From NCBI GenBank assembly GCA_037013685.1, contig CM072892.1:16373501-16437500 (forward strand): a stretch of DNA of 64,000 nt. Reading direction: 5' to 3'. A program made the position numbers and the translations under genes. Shown piece after piece: positions 54,501 through 61,798 of the stretch. Under the pieces are notes generated by a model. It was not told the origin of the DNA. It saw nothing but the letters and a program-made list of their open reading frames with translations, and did not search any database. The DNA comes from Acridotheres tristis (Eukaryota; Chordata; Aves; Passeriformes; Sturnidae). Position 1 is the first letter of the stretch. Every line of letters begins with the position of its first letter.

Positions 54501-57500
54501 AGAGACTTGGTTCTTCTTCTAACTCTGTTTACTTTGAGTTATCTTCCAAACTATGATTGGATGGAGGCAAATTAGTTAAAAAAAAAAGAGGAGCAGTGCC
54601 ATTCTATCTTATATCAGACCTATTCCTGTGTGCTGTTTTAACTCCTAAAGAACACCAAAACACTGCTTGTTTAGAAAACCCTGTCCTGTTCCATCTCTTT
54701 CATTAGCCTGGCTCAAATGCTGTGAGTTTACAGGCCTAGTAAAGTTTTAAATGCATCTCAAAACTGTTTTCTGAATCATGTACCATTGGAATTACATTCT
54801 TAGCAGATGTTTCTCTGGGGCTGCTTAATGAAACTTCGTAGGAGTTAAATAACAATAGCAGTGCCTAAAGTCTTGTCATTCACTGGCTTGAGGAGCTTTG
54901 ACCAATTGTCAATAAAATCTGTATTAAGGTCTGTTTCACAAAGGAAAAATAAAGTAAATGGTGGAAATTGGAATCATCTATCTGTGCGACTTATTTATGT
55001 TTTTAATAATTTAAATGGGAAATGTTTTAAACAGTCTGCTCGAGCTGTTAAAGTCTTGAAGGAATGTATACGTTTGAAACCAGATGATGCAACTATTCCA
55101 CTCCTTGCTGCAAAGCTCTGCATGGGATCTCTGCACTGGGTAAGCTTTGCCTTCTGTCTTCTCAGCAAGAGCTGTACTAAAATCTTGATTTAGAGATGTA
55201 GCAAATACTTTTGCACAGTTGACTTCATGCACTTGGACATATCTAAACTCACAGTGCAGATATGTATGTGCACATGTACATCCCTGTTTGAATGGCTAAT
55301 TTGAAATACTTGACAGTAGTTATGTATATCAAGGTAGCATATTCTGACACTGGTCTAAGACATCGCTTAAATATATGGAAACTGAAACATTGGAAGACAG
55401 ATCATAAATGCAACTTAGACTTCTGTTGTTTTCTGCAAGAGGAAAATAACTTTCTGGAAGATAATGAAGCAAATCTCTTATAATCCAGAGATTCTTCTGG
55501 TGGTACCATGTTTGCAGGCAGCTGTGGTTTATGAATTTGTAACAGGGACAGTTGAGTATTTTAGATAAGCTTGAAATGGGCGTATCTACAAAAAGCATTA
55601 AAGTGATCAAAGATCATGATGTTGTTTTCAAGATACTTGTGTATATTTTAAAAGAATGAGTATATTTAAAAAAGAAGGAAAGAGAAGGGAAAGATCACAT
55701 ATAGAAATTGAAAAAGTGGTGTAGTAGCACAAACATGACTTGTTGAGGCTGACAAAATACAGCTTTAATTAAGGTATATCCTAGTTCTGTAAATTGTTCC
55801 CTATGGGTTGAGTCCGTATGGAGTAGTTTGCTGTATTTAGCATTTACAGTTACTGGAATGGATTCAAATGGACTTTTTTTTCTTTCTAGATTATTAAATA
55901 GTGTGCTAGCATGGCAGGTAAACCTTGATTTTTATGTGTTTCTCTGTTTATGAGTTTGCATCCATTCAGCAATGCAGCATTCAAAGCAGAGTTCTGCATG
56001 GATATACTGGTTTTTTACAGGGCTAGAGCCATAGTTCTTGTGATTGATTTTCCTAAATAAATGGTTCATGGGTCAAGAATTCTATTTATAAAGTAGATGG
56101 CATATATGGACCAGAAATACTTCTTTTATTAAAAAAAGAAAAAGAAAAATAGAAGAATACAAAAGCTCAGTAAGTGTGCTTTGTACCAGATTTCTCTCAA
56201 TCATAGGAATAGGTGTTTCAGCTTAAGATCTGTGGTTTTTTACTCAGTATTTAGCAAGAAAACTAAGTCTAATGAAAAATGAATTAGTCCTTCAAAGCAA
56301 TCATGGCTGAGATTTTAACAGGTGCATAATATACATTCTGAGCATTCTTGCCATTATAATGGAAGATTTAGCTAGCTTTAGACTTACATGAACGTTTTGT
56401 AATATTTTCAGTTGGAAGAAGCTGAAAGATTTGCCAAAGCAGTTGTTGATCTCGGGGACAAAACATCAGAGTTCAAAGCAAAAGGCTACTTGGCACTGGG
56501 ATTGACTTACAGTCTGCAGGCTACTGATGGTAAGATAGGAATAAACATTCCCATTTGGAAATTCCCATGCTGCCTAAAAAATGATACCTGGCAGAATAGT
56601 AGACATGAAAGCTTCTGTGTGCAACCATTTTTCCAGTAATGAATTAAAACTTCTTCAATTAGTGTGTGGAATAAAATCTCATCATAGTTTGTATCACTGA
56701 TTAAATATATCCTTTTTAGCATCTTTGCGAGGGATGCAAGAGGTCTTGCAGAGAAAAGCTCTTCTTGCATTTCAGAGGTGAGTGGGTGTTGATCTTTCCA
56801 TTTTGTTCTGCTATATGTAGTCCAAAGCTTTTATTATGTACTAAAAAGAGAGACTTGTAAAAGATAGTGTAATGACAACTTCACCTCTGGGAATCTCTTG
56901 TCATGAGAACAGAATGTATTTCTTTAGCATTTATTGCCATCATTTTCTGCCAGAATTACCTGAATTGATTTCTAAGGATTTCCCTTTATTTAAAGATAGA
57001 TACCTGTATTGCTCTCCAGTATAAAATACATGCTCAAATATTCTGGCCTAGAATGAAAAACCACACAAGGTAAGGTTTCAAGTAGTGATTCAATGAGATA
57101 GTGTTTCTAAGAGCTGTCCACTGATCAGACTGTATAGGAGGCCTTTGCAATTATCTCTGTAGAAGTCGAGCAATAATTGAGGCCGTGCTGCTGGGGCTGA
57201 GGAGTGAAGTGCAGGTTTTGAGGTAGTAAGCCAGGGGAAAGTGAAAATTCTGGACATGTACATTACTGTAAATGTAACAGTGTAGGCAATGGCAGTGCAA
57301 ATGTCATCTTCCAAGTGCATTGGAAGCAGTGCCATTGGGGATGACAGCAGTTCATTCTCATGGACTCTGCAAATGAAAGGACAATAAACTGGCGAATGAG
57401 AACATTTCTACCCTAATTATAGAAGAAACAAATCTTGATGACAAAGCTGGCAGAAGTGCTGCAGCATCAAAATATGTCTTTTATGTTTGTATACCCTTGA

Positions 57501-60500
57501 AAACCCTTCTTCGGTAAGATAAGCCTAAATGTAGGCAAACAGATTTGTGCATTAATGTGAAAATTAAGTCCTGGCTTTTTGATGGTGATTTTGTATCTGA
57601 GCAGATAGGGTTGAAAATGTGTTTTGTAGGTAACTTTAGAGTGAGCCTGGTATGTGTTGGTCCTTCTTTTTTCTGTCTTGTCTTACCAATTCTTCTGTAT
57701 GTAAAAATGTTTTAACATGTCTTTGCTCTTCTGTTCCTTAGTGGCTTTAATTAGGTTTTTTACTATTTCAGCATTTTCTCTATGTTGAAACTGAACTTTC
57801 TACCTCCTAAGGTTTATACCTTAGCTCCTCACCCATCCCTCCTACCACTATTGACTTAATCATCACTGTTGCTAACCATTTTTCACCAATTCTATGCATT
57901 CACTACTTTTGAGACCCTAATAGTGAATTGCTTTCTTTTAAGGGTTCTTTGAAACGGCAAGGGATGAAATGGACCATAATGCAAAGCTAACCCATTCCAG
58001 TTCAGTGTCTGCTGACCCTATTCTCCAGTTCAGAACAGTGATTCTCAAAATTCTGAGAGTCAACTTTTCGGATGGCTCAAAGCCCCCTTCAGTGTGGCCT
58101 TGAACACTGCTGGGGATGGGGCATCCACAACTCTGGACACGTTCCAGTGCCTCACCACCCTCATAGTAAAGAATTTCTTCCTAATACCTGATCTAAACCT
58201 ACTCTCTTCCAGTTTGAAGATGCTACCCCTTTTCCTATCCATACATACCTTTGTAGAAACCTCCTTTCCCACTCTCCTGTAGGATCCCTTTAGGTACTGG
58301 AAGGTGCTGTAACATCTTCCTGAGCCTTCTGTTCTCCAGGCTGAACAATCTCCACTCTCTCAGCTTGTCTCTTTAGCCCTCTGGTCATTTTTGTGGCCCC
58401 CGTCTGGACTTACTCTGACAGGTCCACGTCCTCCCTATGCTGGGGACCCCACACCTGCACACAACACTCCAGGTGGGGTCTCATGAGTGTGGAGTAGAAG
58501 GGGAGAATCATCTCCCTTGCCCTGTGGTCAAACTTTTTTTGATGCAGACCAACGCGTGGTTGGCTTTCTGGTGGTAAAAGCACATTGCCAGATCAGGTGA
58601 ACATTCAGCTTCTTACCACTGTGAGATTACCCTTTCTCAATCTCTGTTGAAATTCTGTTTCTGGGTTGCATGTTAAGTTGTCCTTCATGCAGTTATATCA
58701 ATTATGCCTACTTTCTCTTACCACATCTGAAAAAAAAGACTTTTTCCAGGAGATGGAAGTTGAATTCCCTGTCTTCTACCAGTTTATAAAGCAAGCAACC
58801 TGTACTAGTCTTGGTATTTTGCTGTGCCTTTTTTTTTTAATATTTTTCTGTGGATTTTTAAAATCACCTACGTAGAGGGCCAATTCCTGAAGAAATAGAG
58901 GTCCTGAAGAAATAGTTACATTTTAGGCCCTTGCCTGAACCAGATTTCAAGGCTTACCAATTTGTGATGGTGGCCGTTCAAGAAGGTGCTTGTTACTCTC
59001 TCCACGCAGTAGTGAGGAGGTGTTTGTTTCACTAACTTTTTTTTTTTTAATTTTGGAAGACTTTCAGTGCTTTTCTTGTGGTTGGTGTGAACTGAAGATT
59101 CACAGAACACATCAAATGGTAGATAGATAGTAACAACTTTATTCTTTCACTATCTGAAACTTGGATGACTGAAGAAGTACTCTCGAAGTAAAAATCTCTT
59201 GTTCTTGTTTAGTATTGCTTAATTTGTGAATTTAAATTTAAAAAAGGACTGGTCCTGGACCCTGCTAGGCTTTACCTGTGCATCTAGTCTCCAATTTACA
59301 GGTGAAGTTAACAAAATATGGAACTGTCCTTTAATAACTTAAAACTTATTTGAAGCATGTTGGGAGTAGTTACTAAGTTAATGGACCTGTTCAGCTGTTT
59401 GGGCTTGAGAAGACAGAAATGCACACGTCAGAAGGAGAAGGTTCTCTGAGGTTTTAGTGGTTTAAAGATCAATTTTGATGCTTCCTCCCAACGGAAGCAA
59501 TTCACTAGATGTTCCAAAGATGATTATTGCACATTATAGTTCTAAGTGAGACTTCTTTAAAAGAGTGCAACAAATGTAAATTAAAAAATAGTTCCAGGCT
59601 TCCTGCCCAATACTTACTACACATCATTTCGAGGTACAGCCATAATTTTTTCTTGTTCTTATGCTCAAGCATCCCCCTGCTAAAAAGCTCTTATGTTGCA
59701 GAAGAAAGATTGTATTATGGGGCAAAATAGTAACGTGTTTTGCAAGAACAATTTCCATAGGATATAAGATGACTAAGACTCAGAGGGTGCATTTGACCAA
59801 AATATTTAAAAGAAGAAATCAAACATAATTTTTTAAAAACGTGGAAAAAAGTTGATATAATTCATCTCTTTAAAGAAATGCTGTTCTGGGGAATTGATGT
59901 TTAAATTTTTCCCCCCTTTTTTCTGTAAGAAAACTTCATTTAATGAATTTTTCTTATAAATATTCGAAGTAATGACATCTAGTGTTTGTTCAGGAGTATA
60001 ATTTATTTGAAGAGTCATTTTATATTAAAGATTTATATTTTAAGATTTAAGCAGAAGTCACATAATTATTTTCTATTAAAAATGACTTTTCATGTCCCAA
60101 GGTGCTTCCTTTAAATCAAAGATGAGTGAGAACCATAAGAGAAGTTGCTGCACTGAGCACCACTTATATCAAAATATGAGTATATACGTAGTGAAGAGAT
60201 CTCAGTATGAATACATGAATATATATGCATTTATGGGTATGTCTAACCTGTCTGAACAGGAGGAAAATTCACTTTTGTTTTGTTTCTTTGTTTTTAAGGG
60301 CTCACAGTTTGTCTCCAATGGATCATTTGGCAGCATTTTACTTGGCACTGCAGCTTGCCATATCCAGACAGGTTAGTTATGTTTTAAAAGTGCAACATCA
60401 TGCTGTCATACGAAGATTACTGTTTTTATCTGTTGATGAATAGAGATGAAGATTTCTTCAATAAAAACCTGGTTTTCCTTGTGCATATATTCATATATAT

Positions 60501-61798
60501 GGAAAAAACCCTGAAATACTCTCTCCAAACATCTTCAGTCTTATGCAGTTCTCCTGGGTTCTGCCAATATTTCCAGCTCCAGGATGAGAAATAAGACAAA
60601 AGTAATTCCACTTGGTTCAGCATTTATGTTGCTAGGCAGAGAGAAAAAATTCAGTTTTCAAGGTGTTTTTACCTATTAGGTATAATCTGTGCTCAGATCC
60701 TAGAGAGGAGAGCTCTTGAATCTAGTCTTTAGTGATCTTTGCAGTGCTTAAATCTTGAGTACCTGCTAATATCTGTGCCCATCCTGAATACCTATGTGAG
60801 GCTTGGTCATTGCGGACAAAATTATAAAAAAGTATTTAAGAAAACTGGAAAATATTTTATTGCTATATAAGAGATCAGAGCTTAGTCCAGCTTGTACAGC
60901 TGTTATATTTAAGGCATTCTACCATACATCACATGAATTTGGATAATGTGGAACTGCTTTCTGTATATCATGGTAAGCCTCTTCCTATGTCATGTTTATT
61001 TCACAAAGTAGCCCTGAGCACAGTTGTTTACATTCTCTGGTGACTACTTTTCATTGATAATGAGTAGCACAGAACTTGGACTATGTCATGTTAAGTGGAA
61101 TGAATTGTCACTTTACTAGCACAAAATATTTTTGAGGGGGAGGCTATGACTCTGTATGTTCTGAATTCCAAAATTCTTGTGTTGCCTAATTAAATTTCTT
61201 GGTTTTAATACTTACTGTACTTACTTTGAACAAAAACACAGGCAACTGAGGAGATAATAAAATTCTACATAAAGAAAAGTTACTGTTGCTGTCTAACTGT
61301 ACATTTCAGTTAAGCATTGCACTTAAAATATTTTCAAAATTGTATAGAAATACAGCCAGGACTAGAAAGAGAATATTTTAAGGGGCTGAAGGTAACTGTT
61401 TTATAAAAACATGCATCTTCCTTTCCAGGGTTAATATATTATTTAATTTTCAGTGTTTACTGTAGAGCATCAGGTCCATTTTAATCTTCTGACTAGTGTC
61501 TTACAGGAGTGTATAGATTTCTACATGTTACCTAGGTGAGCATTTTGAAAATTTTATGGATGTCAATCAAGTAAAAGGCAATACTTCTAATAGTGGTGCT
61601 TTCTTTTTCTGCCTTTTTTTTTATTTTTTAAAATCAGATACCAGAAGCTTTGGGTTATGTTCGTCAGGCTCTGCAACTACAAGGAGATGATGCCAACTCT
61701 CTTCATCTCCTTGCACTCTTGCTATCAGCCCAGAAACACTATCATGATGCTTTGAATATCATTGATATGGCCTTGAGTGAATATCCAGAAAATTTTAT
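15437..61798 (+). CDS. TTC7B: TTC7B gene, internal coding exons 2-15 (partial gene, spliced)
   Basis: Fourteen exons with AG acceptors and GT donors join into one open frame of 1630 nt (about 543 codons), starting two bases into a split Asp codon and ending inside a split Ile codon. The product matches TPR protein 7B, a helical scaffold that binds PI4KA and FAM126 and is anchored by EFR3 at the plasma membrane to control PI4P synthesis (family knowledge). TTC7B rather than TTC7A is clear from segments such as [34 protein letters not shown] and [17 protein letters not shown], which differ strongly in TTC7A. The intron phases chain correctly at all 13 junctions and no stop or frameshift appears, so the gene looks intact. 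The start codon exon and roughly the last 260 residues are outside the window. Confidence 0.96.
15592..16378 (+). other. TTC7B: Intron 2 of TTC7B
   Basis: A 787-nt GT-AG intron with donor gtatgt and a pyrimidine-rich acceptor (TTTCTTTTCCTTCTAG). No repeat or RNA gene was recognised; 15900-15930 is T/C-rich. Confidence 0.93.
16379..16547 (+). CDS. TTC7B: TTC7B exon 3 (first clear TPR-like unit)
   Basis: The acceptor is ttccttctag and the donor is gtaagg. The 169-nt exon starts in phase 0 and leaves one base of a split Gly codon. It encodes [20 protein letters not shown] onward to [17 protein letters not shown], about residues 93-148. The segment [20 protein letters not shown] has the small/large residue spacing of a TPR helix pair (A at position 4, Gly-Asp-Tyr turn, then Ala in the second helix). 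The intron before it is short, at 787 nt. Confidence 0.96.
18335..18720 (-). mobile_element. CR1 LINE fragment, 3' end, minus orientation
   Basis: On the plus strand it opens with GGTTTGGGTTGGAAGGGACT and TTAAAGATCATCT, the reverse complement of the CR1 3' terminus. It continues through GGACAGGGATGCCTTCCTTC, CCCATCCAACCTGGC, GGGATGGGGCATCCACAGC and TCTTCTCCAGGCTGAGCAAC. This is about 385 bp of a 5'-truncated copy. Open frames at 18432-18662 are by-products of it. Confidence 0.95.
28612..28738 (-). mobile_element. SINE with tRNA-Ile-derived head and CR1-like tail
   Basis: Read on the minus strand, the right-hand part gives GTTAGAGCATGGTGCCAATA followed by ATGCCGAGGCCATGGGCTCG. This parallels a tRNA-Ile from the D arm (TTAGAGC), through the AAT anticodon loop, to a slightly decayed B box (GGCTCGATCTCC against the usual GGTTCGATCCC). 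The left part, minus strand, ends CCCCTTCCACCTCAGAATAT and TCTTTGATTC, a CR1-type 3' end. This head-tail combination matches the SINE described from zebra finch (TguSINE1). The 5' end upstream of the A box appears eroded. It is not a functional tRNA gene. Confidence 0.82.
29639..29769 (+). CDS. TTC7B: TTC7B exon 4
   Basis: The acceptor is ctcccaag and the donor is gtgagt. The 131-nt exon completes the split Gly codon and encodes [20 protein letters not shown] followed by a block ending [16 protein letters not shown], about residues 150-192. It ends in phase 0. The last part is a TPR-like helix. It follows the longest intron fully contained in the window, about 13 kb. Confidence 0.96.
29770..30725 (+). 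other. TTC7B: Intron 4 of TTC7B
   Basis: A 956-nt GT-AG intron with donor gtgagt and acceptor TTTTGTTCTCTTAG. A GTTT run lies at about 30662-30690, close to the acceptor. Nothing else was recognised. Confidence 0.93.
30726..30847 (+). CDS. TTC7B: TTC7B exon 5
   Basis: The acceptor is tgttctcttag and the donor is gtaaga. The 122-nt exon encodes [15 protein letters not shown] and then [20 protein letters not shown], ending inside the split Gly codon of KNGNLTRG. It covers about residues 193-232. The SPKPGP stretch is a loop; the [21 protein letters not shown] stretch is helical. Confidence 0.96.
37379..37424. repeat. Tandem duplication, 24-bp period, two copies
   Basis: AGATATTACCAAAAGATGCT (37379 on) is repeated as AGATATTACCAGAAGATGCT (37403 on), with one A-to-G difference in this stretch. 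It is a simple local duplication. Confidence 0.88.
38664..38735. repeat. (GTTT)n and T-rich low-complexity tract
   Basis: Five or so GTTT units are followed by T runs interrupted by single G, then ATTTATTTATTTTTTT. It is on the transcribed-RNA sense strand as a U-rich tract, with no gene signal. Confidence 0.9.
40645..40723 (+). CDS. TTC7B: TTC7B exon 6
   Basis: The acceptor is atatacag and the donor is gtaagt. The 79-nt exon adds one base to the split Gly codon and then 26 codons, [20 protein letters not shown] through TQNLRM, about residues 234-259. [13 protein letters not shown] is a basic, helical TPR segment. It ends in phase 0 on an ATG codon that is an internal Met, not a start. Confidence 0.96.
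40724..42753 (+). other. TTC7B: Intron 6 of TTC7B
   Basis: A roughly 2.0-kb GT-AG intron (donor gtaagt, acceptor TTTTGCTTTTACAG). It contains an LTR-like repeat at about 41.91-42.44 kb. A run of TG dinucleotides sits at about 41636-41647. Confidence 0.93.
41906..42440. repeat. LTR-like repeat of an avian endogenous retrovirus, second copy
   Basis: It opens with TGTGGTGGGTTGACCTTGTC, the characteristic start of an LTR-like family widespread in neoavian genomes as I remember it. It follows the same block order as the copy at about 2.05 kb: CACCCAGCTG, CTCCCCTTCCTTAAC, GGGGAAATTAACTTAATTTA, a GAGAAACAAACTGAAACACC block, CTCAGGTTCAACTTCAGTC, then GCTGCTCCTTACTCCTCACA and CTGCTCCAGCATGGAGTCCC. 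It looks cut short on the right, lacking the last third of the other copy. Open frames over it (42103-42468, 42229-42645) are by-products. No internal retroviral genes were seen. Confidence 0.78.
42754..42926 (+). CDS. TTC7B: TTC7B exon 7 (includes acidic, proline-rich loop)
   Basis: The acceptor is ttgcttttacag and the donor is gtatgg. The 173-nt exon encodes [20 protein letters not shown] and then [19 protein letters not shown], followed by a basic segment with RRPRVYTGE. It covers about residues 260-316 and ends in a split Asn codon. The first half is helical. The second half looks like an extended loop between TPR units, by its Pro and Asp content. The acceptor lies only about 310 bp downstream of an LTR-like repeat. 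Confidence 0.96.
42927..45600 (+). other. TTC7B: Intron 7 of TTC7B
   Basis: A roughly 2.7-kb GT-AG intron. An 11-bp direct repeat, CTATGCAACCC, occurs at about 44981-45003. No transposon or RNA gene was recognised. Confidence 0.93.
45601..45664 (+). CDS. TTC7B: TTC7B exon 8 (64 nt)
   Basis: The acceptor is ttgttaacag and the donor is gtaggt. This short exon completes the split Asn codon and adds 21 codons: [20 protein letters not shown] and a final Met. It covers about residues 318-338. The [13 protein letters not shown] helix is the part shared most closely with TTC7A. Confidence 0.95.
47424..47530 (+). mobile_element. CR1 LINE 3' fragment, plus orientation
   Basis: The stretch GAGCAATCTGGTCTGGTGGA, then AAGTGTCCCCACCCATGACA, GGATGATCTTTAAAAGGTCC and CTTCCAACCTAAACCATC is the final ~100 bp of avian CR1 in sense orientation, ending in a decayed terminal repeat (CCTGTGGTTCTGTC). 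It is extremely 5' truncated. Confidence 0.94.
47597..48590 (-). mobile_element. CR1 LINE fragment with ORF2 3' part, minus orientation
   Basis: On the plus strand it starts ACAGAATGACAGAACGATTA, GCTTGGAAGGGACTTCTGGA (the reversed CR1 3' terminus). It continues through CACAGCCTCCTTGGGCAGCC, a degenerate TCTCCATGTCT/TGGACCC block, GACCTGCTGGCAACTCTCCT, CAGGTGCAGGGCTTTGC, GAGGTCCCTCTGGATGGCA, and GGGACACACCACTAGTTAAT. This order is the reverse complement of the CR1 reverse-transcriptase C-terminal region and 3' UTR. It is the longest transposon in the window, about 1 kb, but has no intact frame. The right boundary is approximate. Confidence 0.93.
50231..50368 (+). CDS. TTC7B: TTC7B exon 9 (weak donor)
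   Basis: The acceptor is tgtgttccag. The 138-nt exon is exactly 46 codons, phase 0 at both ends, from [17 protein letters not shown] to [17 protein letters not shown], about residues 339-384. The donor is GAG|gtttgt, which lacks the purine at +3 and A at +4 seen at most other junctions here, so it is the weakest donor of the set. A run of G-rich tracts lies about 360 bp downstream. Because the exon is symmetric, its skipping would preserve the frame. Confidence 0.95.
50369..53748 (+). other. TTC7B: Intron 9 of TTC7B
   Basis: A roughly 3.4-kb intron with the weak donor gtttgt and acceptor CCCCATTTAG. It contains a G/T-rich tract at 50725-50846. The rest is AT-rich and nothing was recognised in it. 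Confidence 0.93.
50725..50846 (+). repeat. G/T-rich low-complexity tract with six G runs
   Basis: The plus strand contains only G and T apart from a few bases, with runs of G at 50725-50728, 50742-50745, 50756-50760, 50765-50768, 50791-50793 and 50803-50806, separated by T runs. Because the gene is on the plus strand the G runs are in the pre-mRNA. The reverse strand carries a Lys/Pro-rich open frame that is a by-product. Confidence 0.92.
53749..53832 (+). CDS. TTC7B: TTC7B exon 10 (TPR helices)
   Basis: The acceptor is ccatttag and the donor is gtaagt. The exon has 84 nt, 28 codons, and phase 0 at both ends. It encodes [20 protein letters not shown] and then LSLMAAGK, about residues 385-412. 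The W-x-x-x-A-L spacing with the terminal AAGK turn is a typical TPR helix A and turn. Confidence 0.96.
53833..55034 (+). other. TTC7B: Intron 10 of TTC7B
   Basis: A roughly 1.2-kb GT-AG intron. A T run at about 54188-54200 and an A run at about 54575 are the only low-complexity parts noticed. Confidence 0.93.
55035..55139 (+). CDS. TTC7B: TTC7B exon 11 (TPR helices)
   Basis: The acceptor is ttttaaacag and the donor is gtaagc. The exon has 105 nt, 35 codons, and phase 0 at both ends. It encodes [20 protein letters not shown] and then [15 protein letters not shown], about residues 413-447. The first helix ends with LKPDDA, the usual TPR end followed by the next repeat's helix A. Confidence 0.96.
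55140..56411 (+). other. TTC7B: Intron 11 of TTC7B
   Basis: A roughly 1.3-kb GT-AG intron with donor gtaagc. An A/G-rich tract lies at about 56130-56160. Nothing else was recognised. Confidence 0.93.
56412..56529 (+). CDS. TTC7B: TTC7B exon 12
   Basis: The acceptor is atattttcag and the donor is gtaaga. The 118-nt exon encodes [17 protein letters not shown] and then [19 protein letters not shown], about residues 448-486, and leaves one base of a split Ala codon. The [16 protein letters not shown] stretch is a canonical TPR helix A, shared by TTC7A and TTC7B. A 190-nt intron follows, by far the shortest in the gene here. Confidence 0.96.
56720..56777 (+). CDS. TTC7B: TTC7B exon 13 (58 nt)
   Basis: The acceptor is cctttttag and the donor is gtgagt. 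This small exon completes a split Ala codon, adds 18 codons ([18 protein letters not shown]) and leaves two bases of a split Arg codon, about residues 488-505. Its length is not a multiple of three, so skipping it would shift the frame. It encodes TPR helix B, which continues into the next exon. Confidence 0.95.
56778..60298 (+). other. TTC7B: Intron 13 of TTC7B
   Basis: A roughly 3.5-kb GT-AG intron containing a CR1 fragment at about 58.07-58.61 kb. The rest is AT-rich with no recognised feature. Confidence 0.93.
58070..58615 (-). mobile_element. CR1 LINE fragment, minus orientation
   Basis: On the plus strand the order is GGCCTTGAACACTGCTGGGG, GATGGGGCATCCACAACTCT, CCAGTGCCTCACCACCCTCA, AAGAATTTCTTCCTAATACC, TTTAGGTACTGGAAGGTGCT, CTCCAGGCTGAACAATCTCC, CTCCAGGTGGGGTCTCATGA, and TTGGCTTTCTGG with a shortened tail. 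This is the classic reverse complement of the CR1 ORF2 end and 3' UTR. The terminal ~100 bp of the 3' end (the GGTTGGAAGGGACC part) is missing at the left, so the copy is broken at both ends. Confidence 0.95.
60299..60371 (+). CDS. TTC7B: TTC7B exon 14
   Basis: The acceptor is gtttttaag and the donor is gttagt. The 73-nt exon completes the Arg codon and encodes [20 protein letters not shown] and then ISRQ, about residues 507-530. [16 protein letters not shown] is a TPR helix A. It ends in phase 0. Confidence 0.96.
60372..61637 (+). other. TTC7B: Intron 14 of TTC7B
   Basis: A roughly 1.3-kb GT-AG intron with donor gttagt. A T-rich run lies just upstream of the acceptor (about 61612-61630). 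No repeat was recognised. Confidence 0.93.
61638..61798 (+). CDS. TTC7B: TTC7B exon 15 (canonical TPR), last exon in window
   Basis: The acceptor is aaaatcag and the donor is gtgagtg. The 161-nt exon encodes [20 protein letters not shown], then a very good TPR consensus [20 protein letters not shown], ending ALSEYPENF and the first two bases of an Ile codon, about residues 531-583. The next exon, expected to begin with Leu-Leu-Phe-Ser-Lys, is not found before 64000, so the gene continues to the right. Confidence 0.96.
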
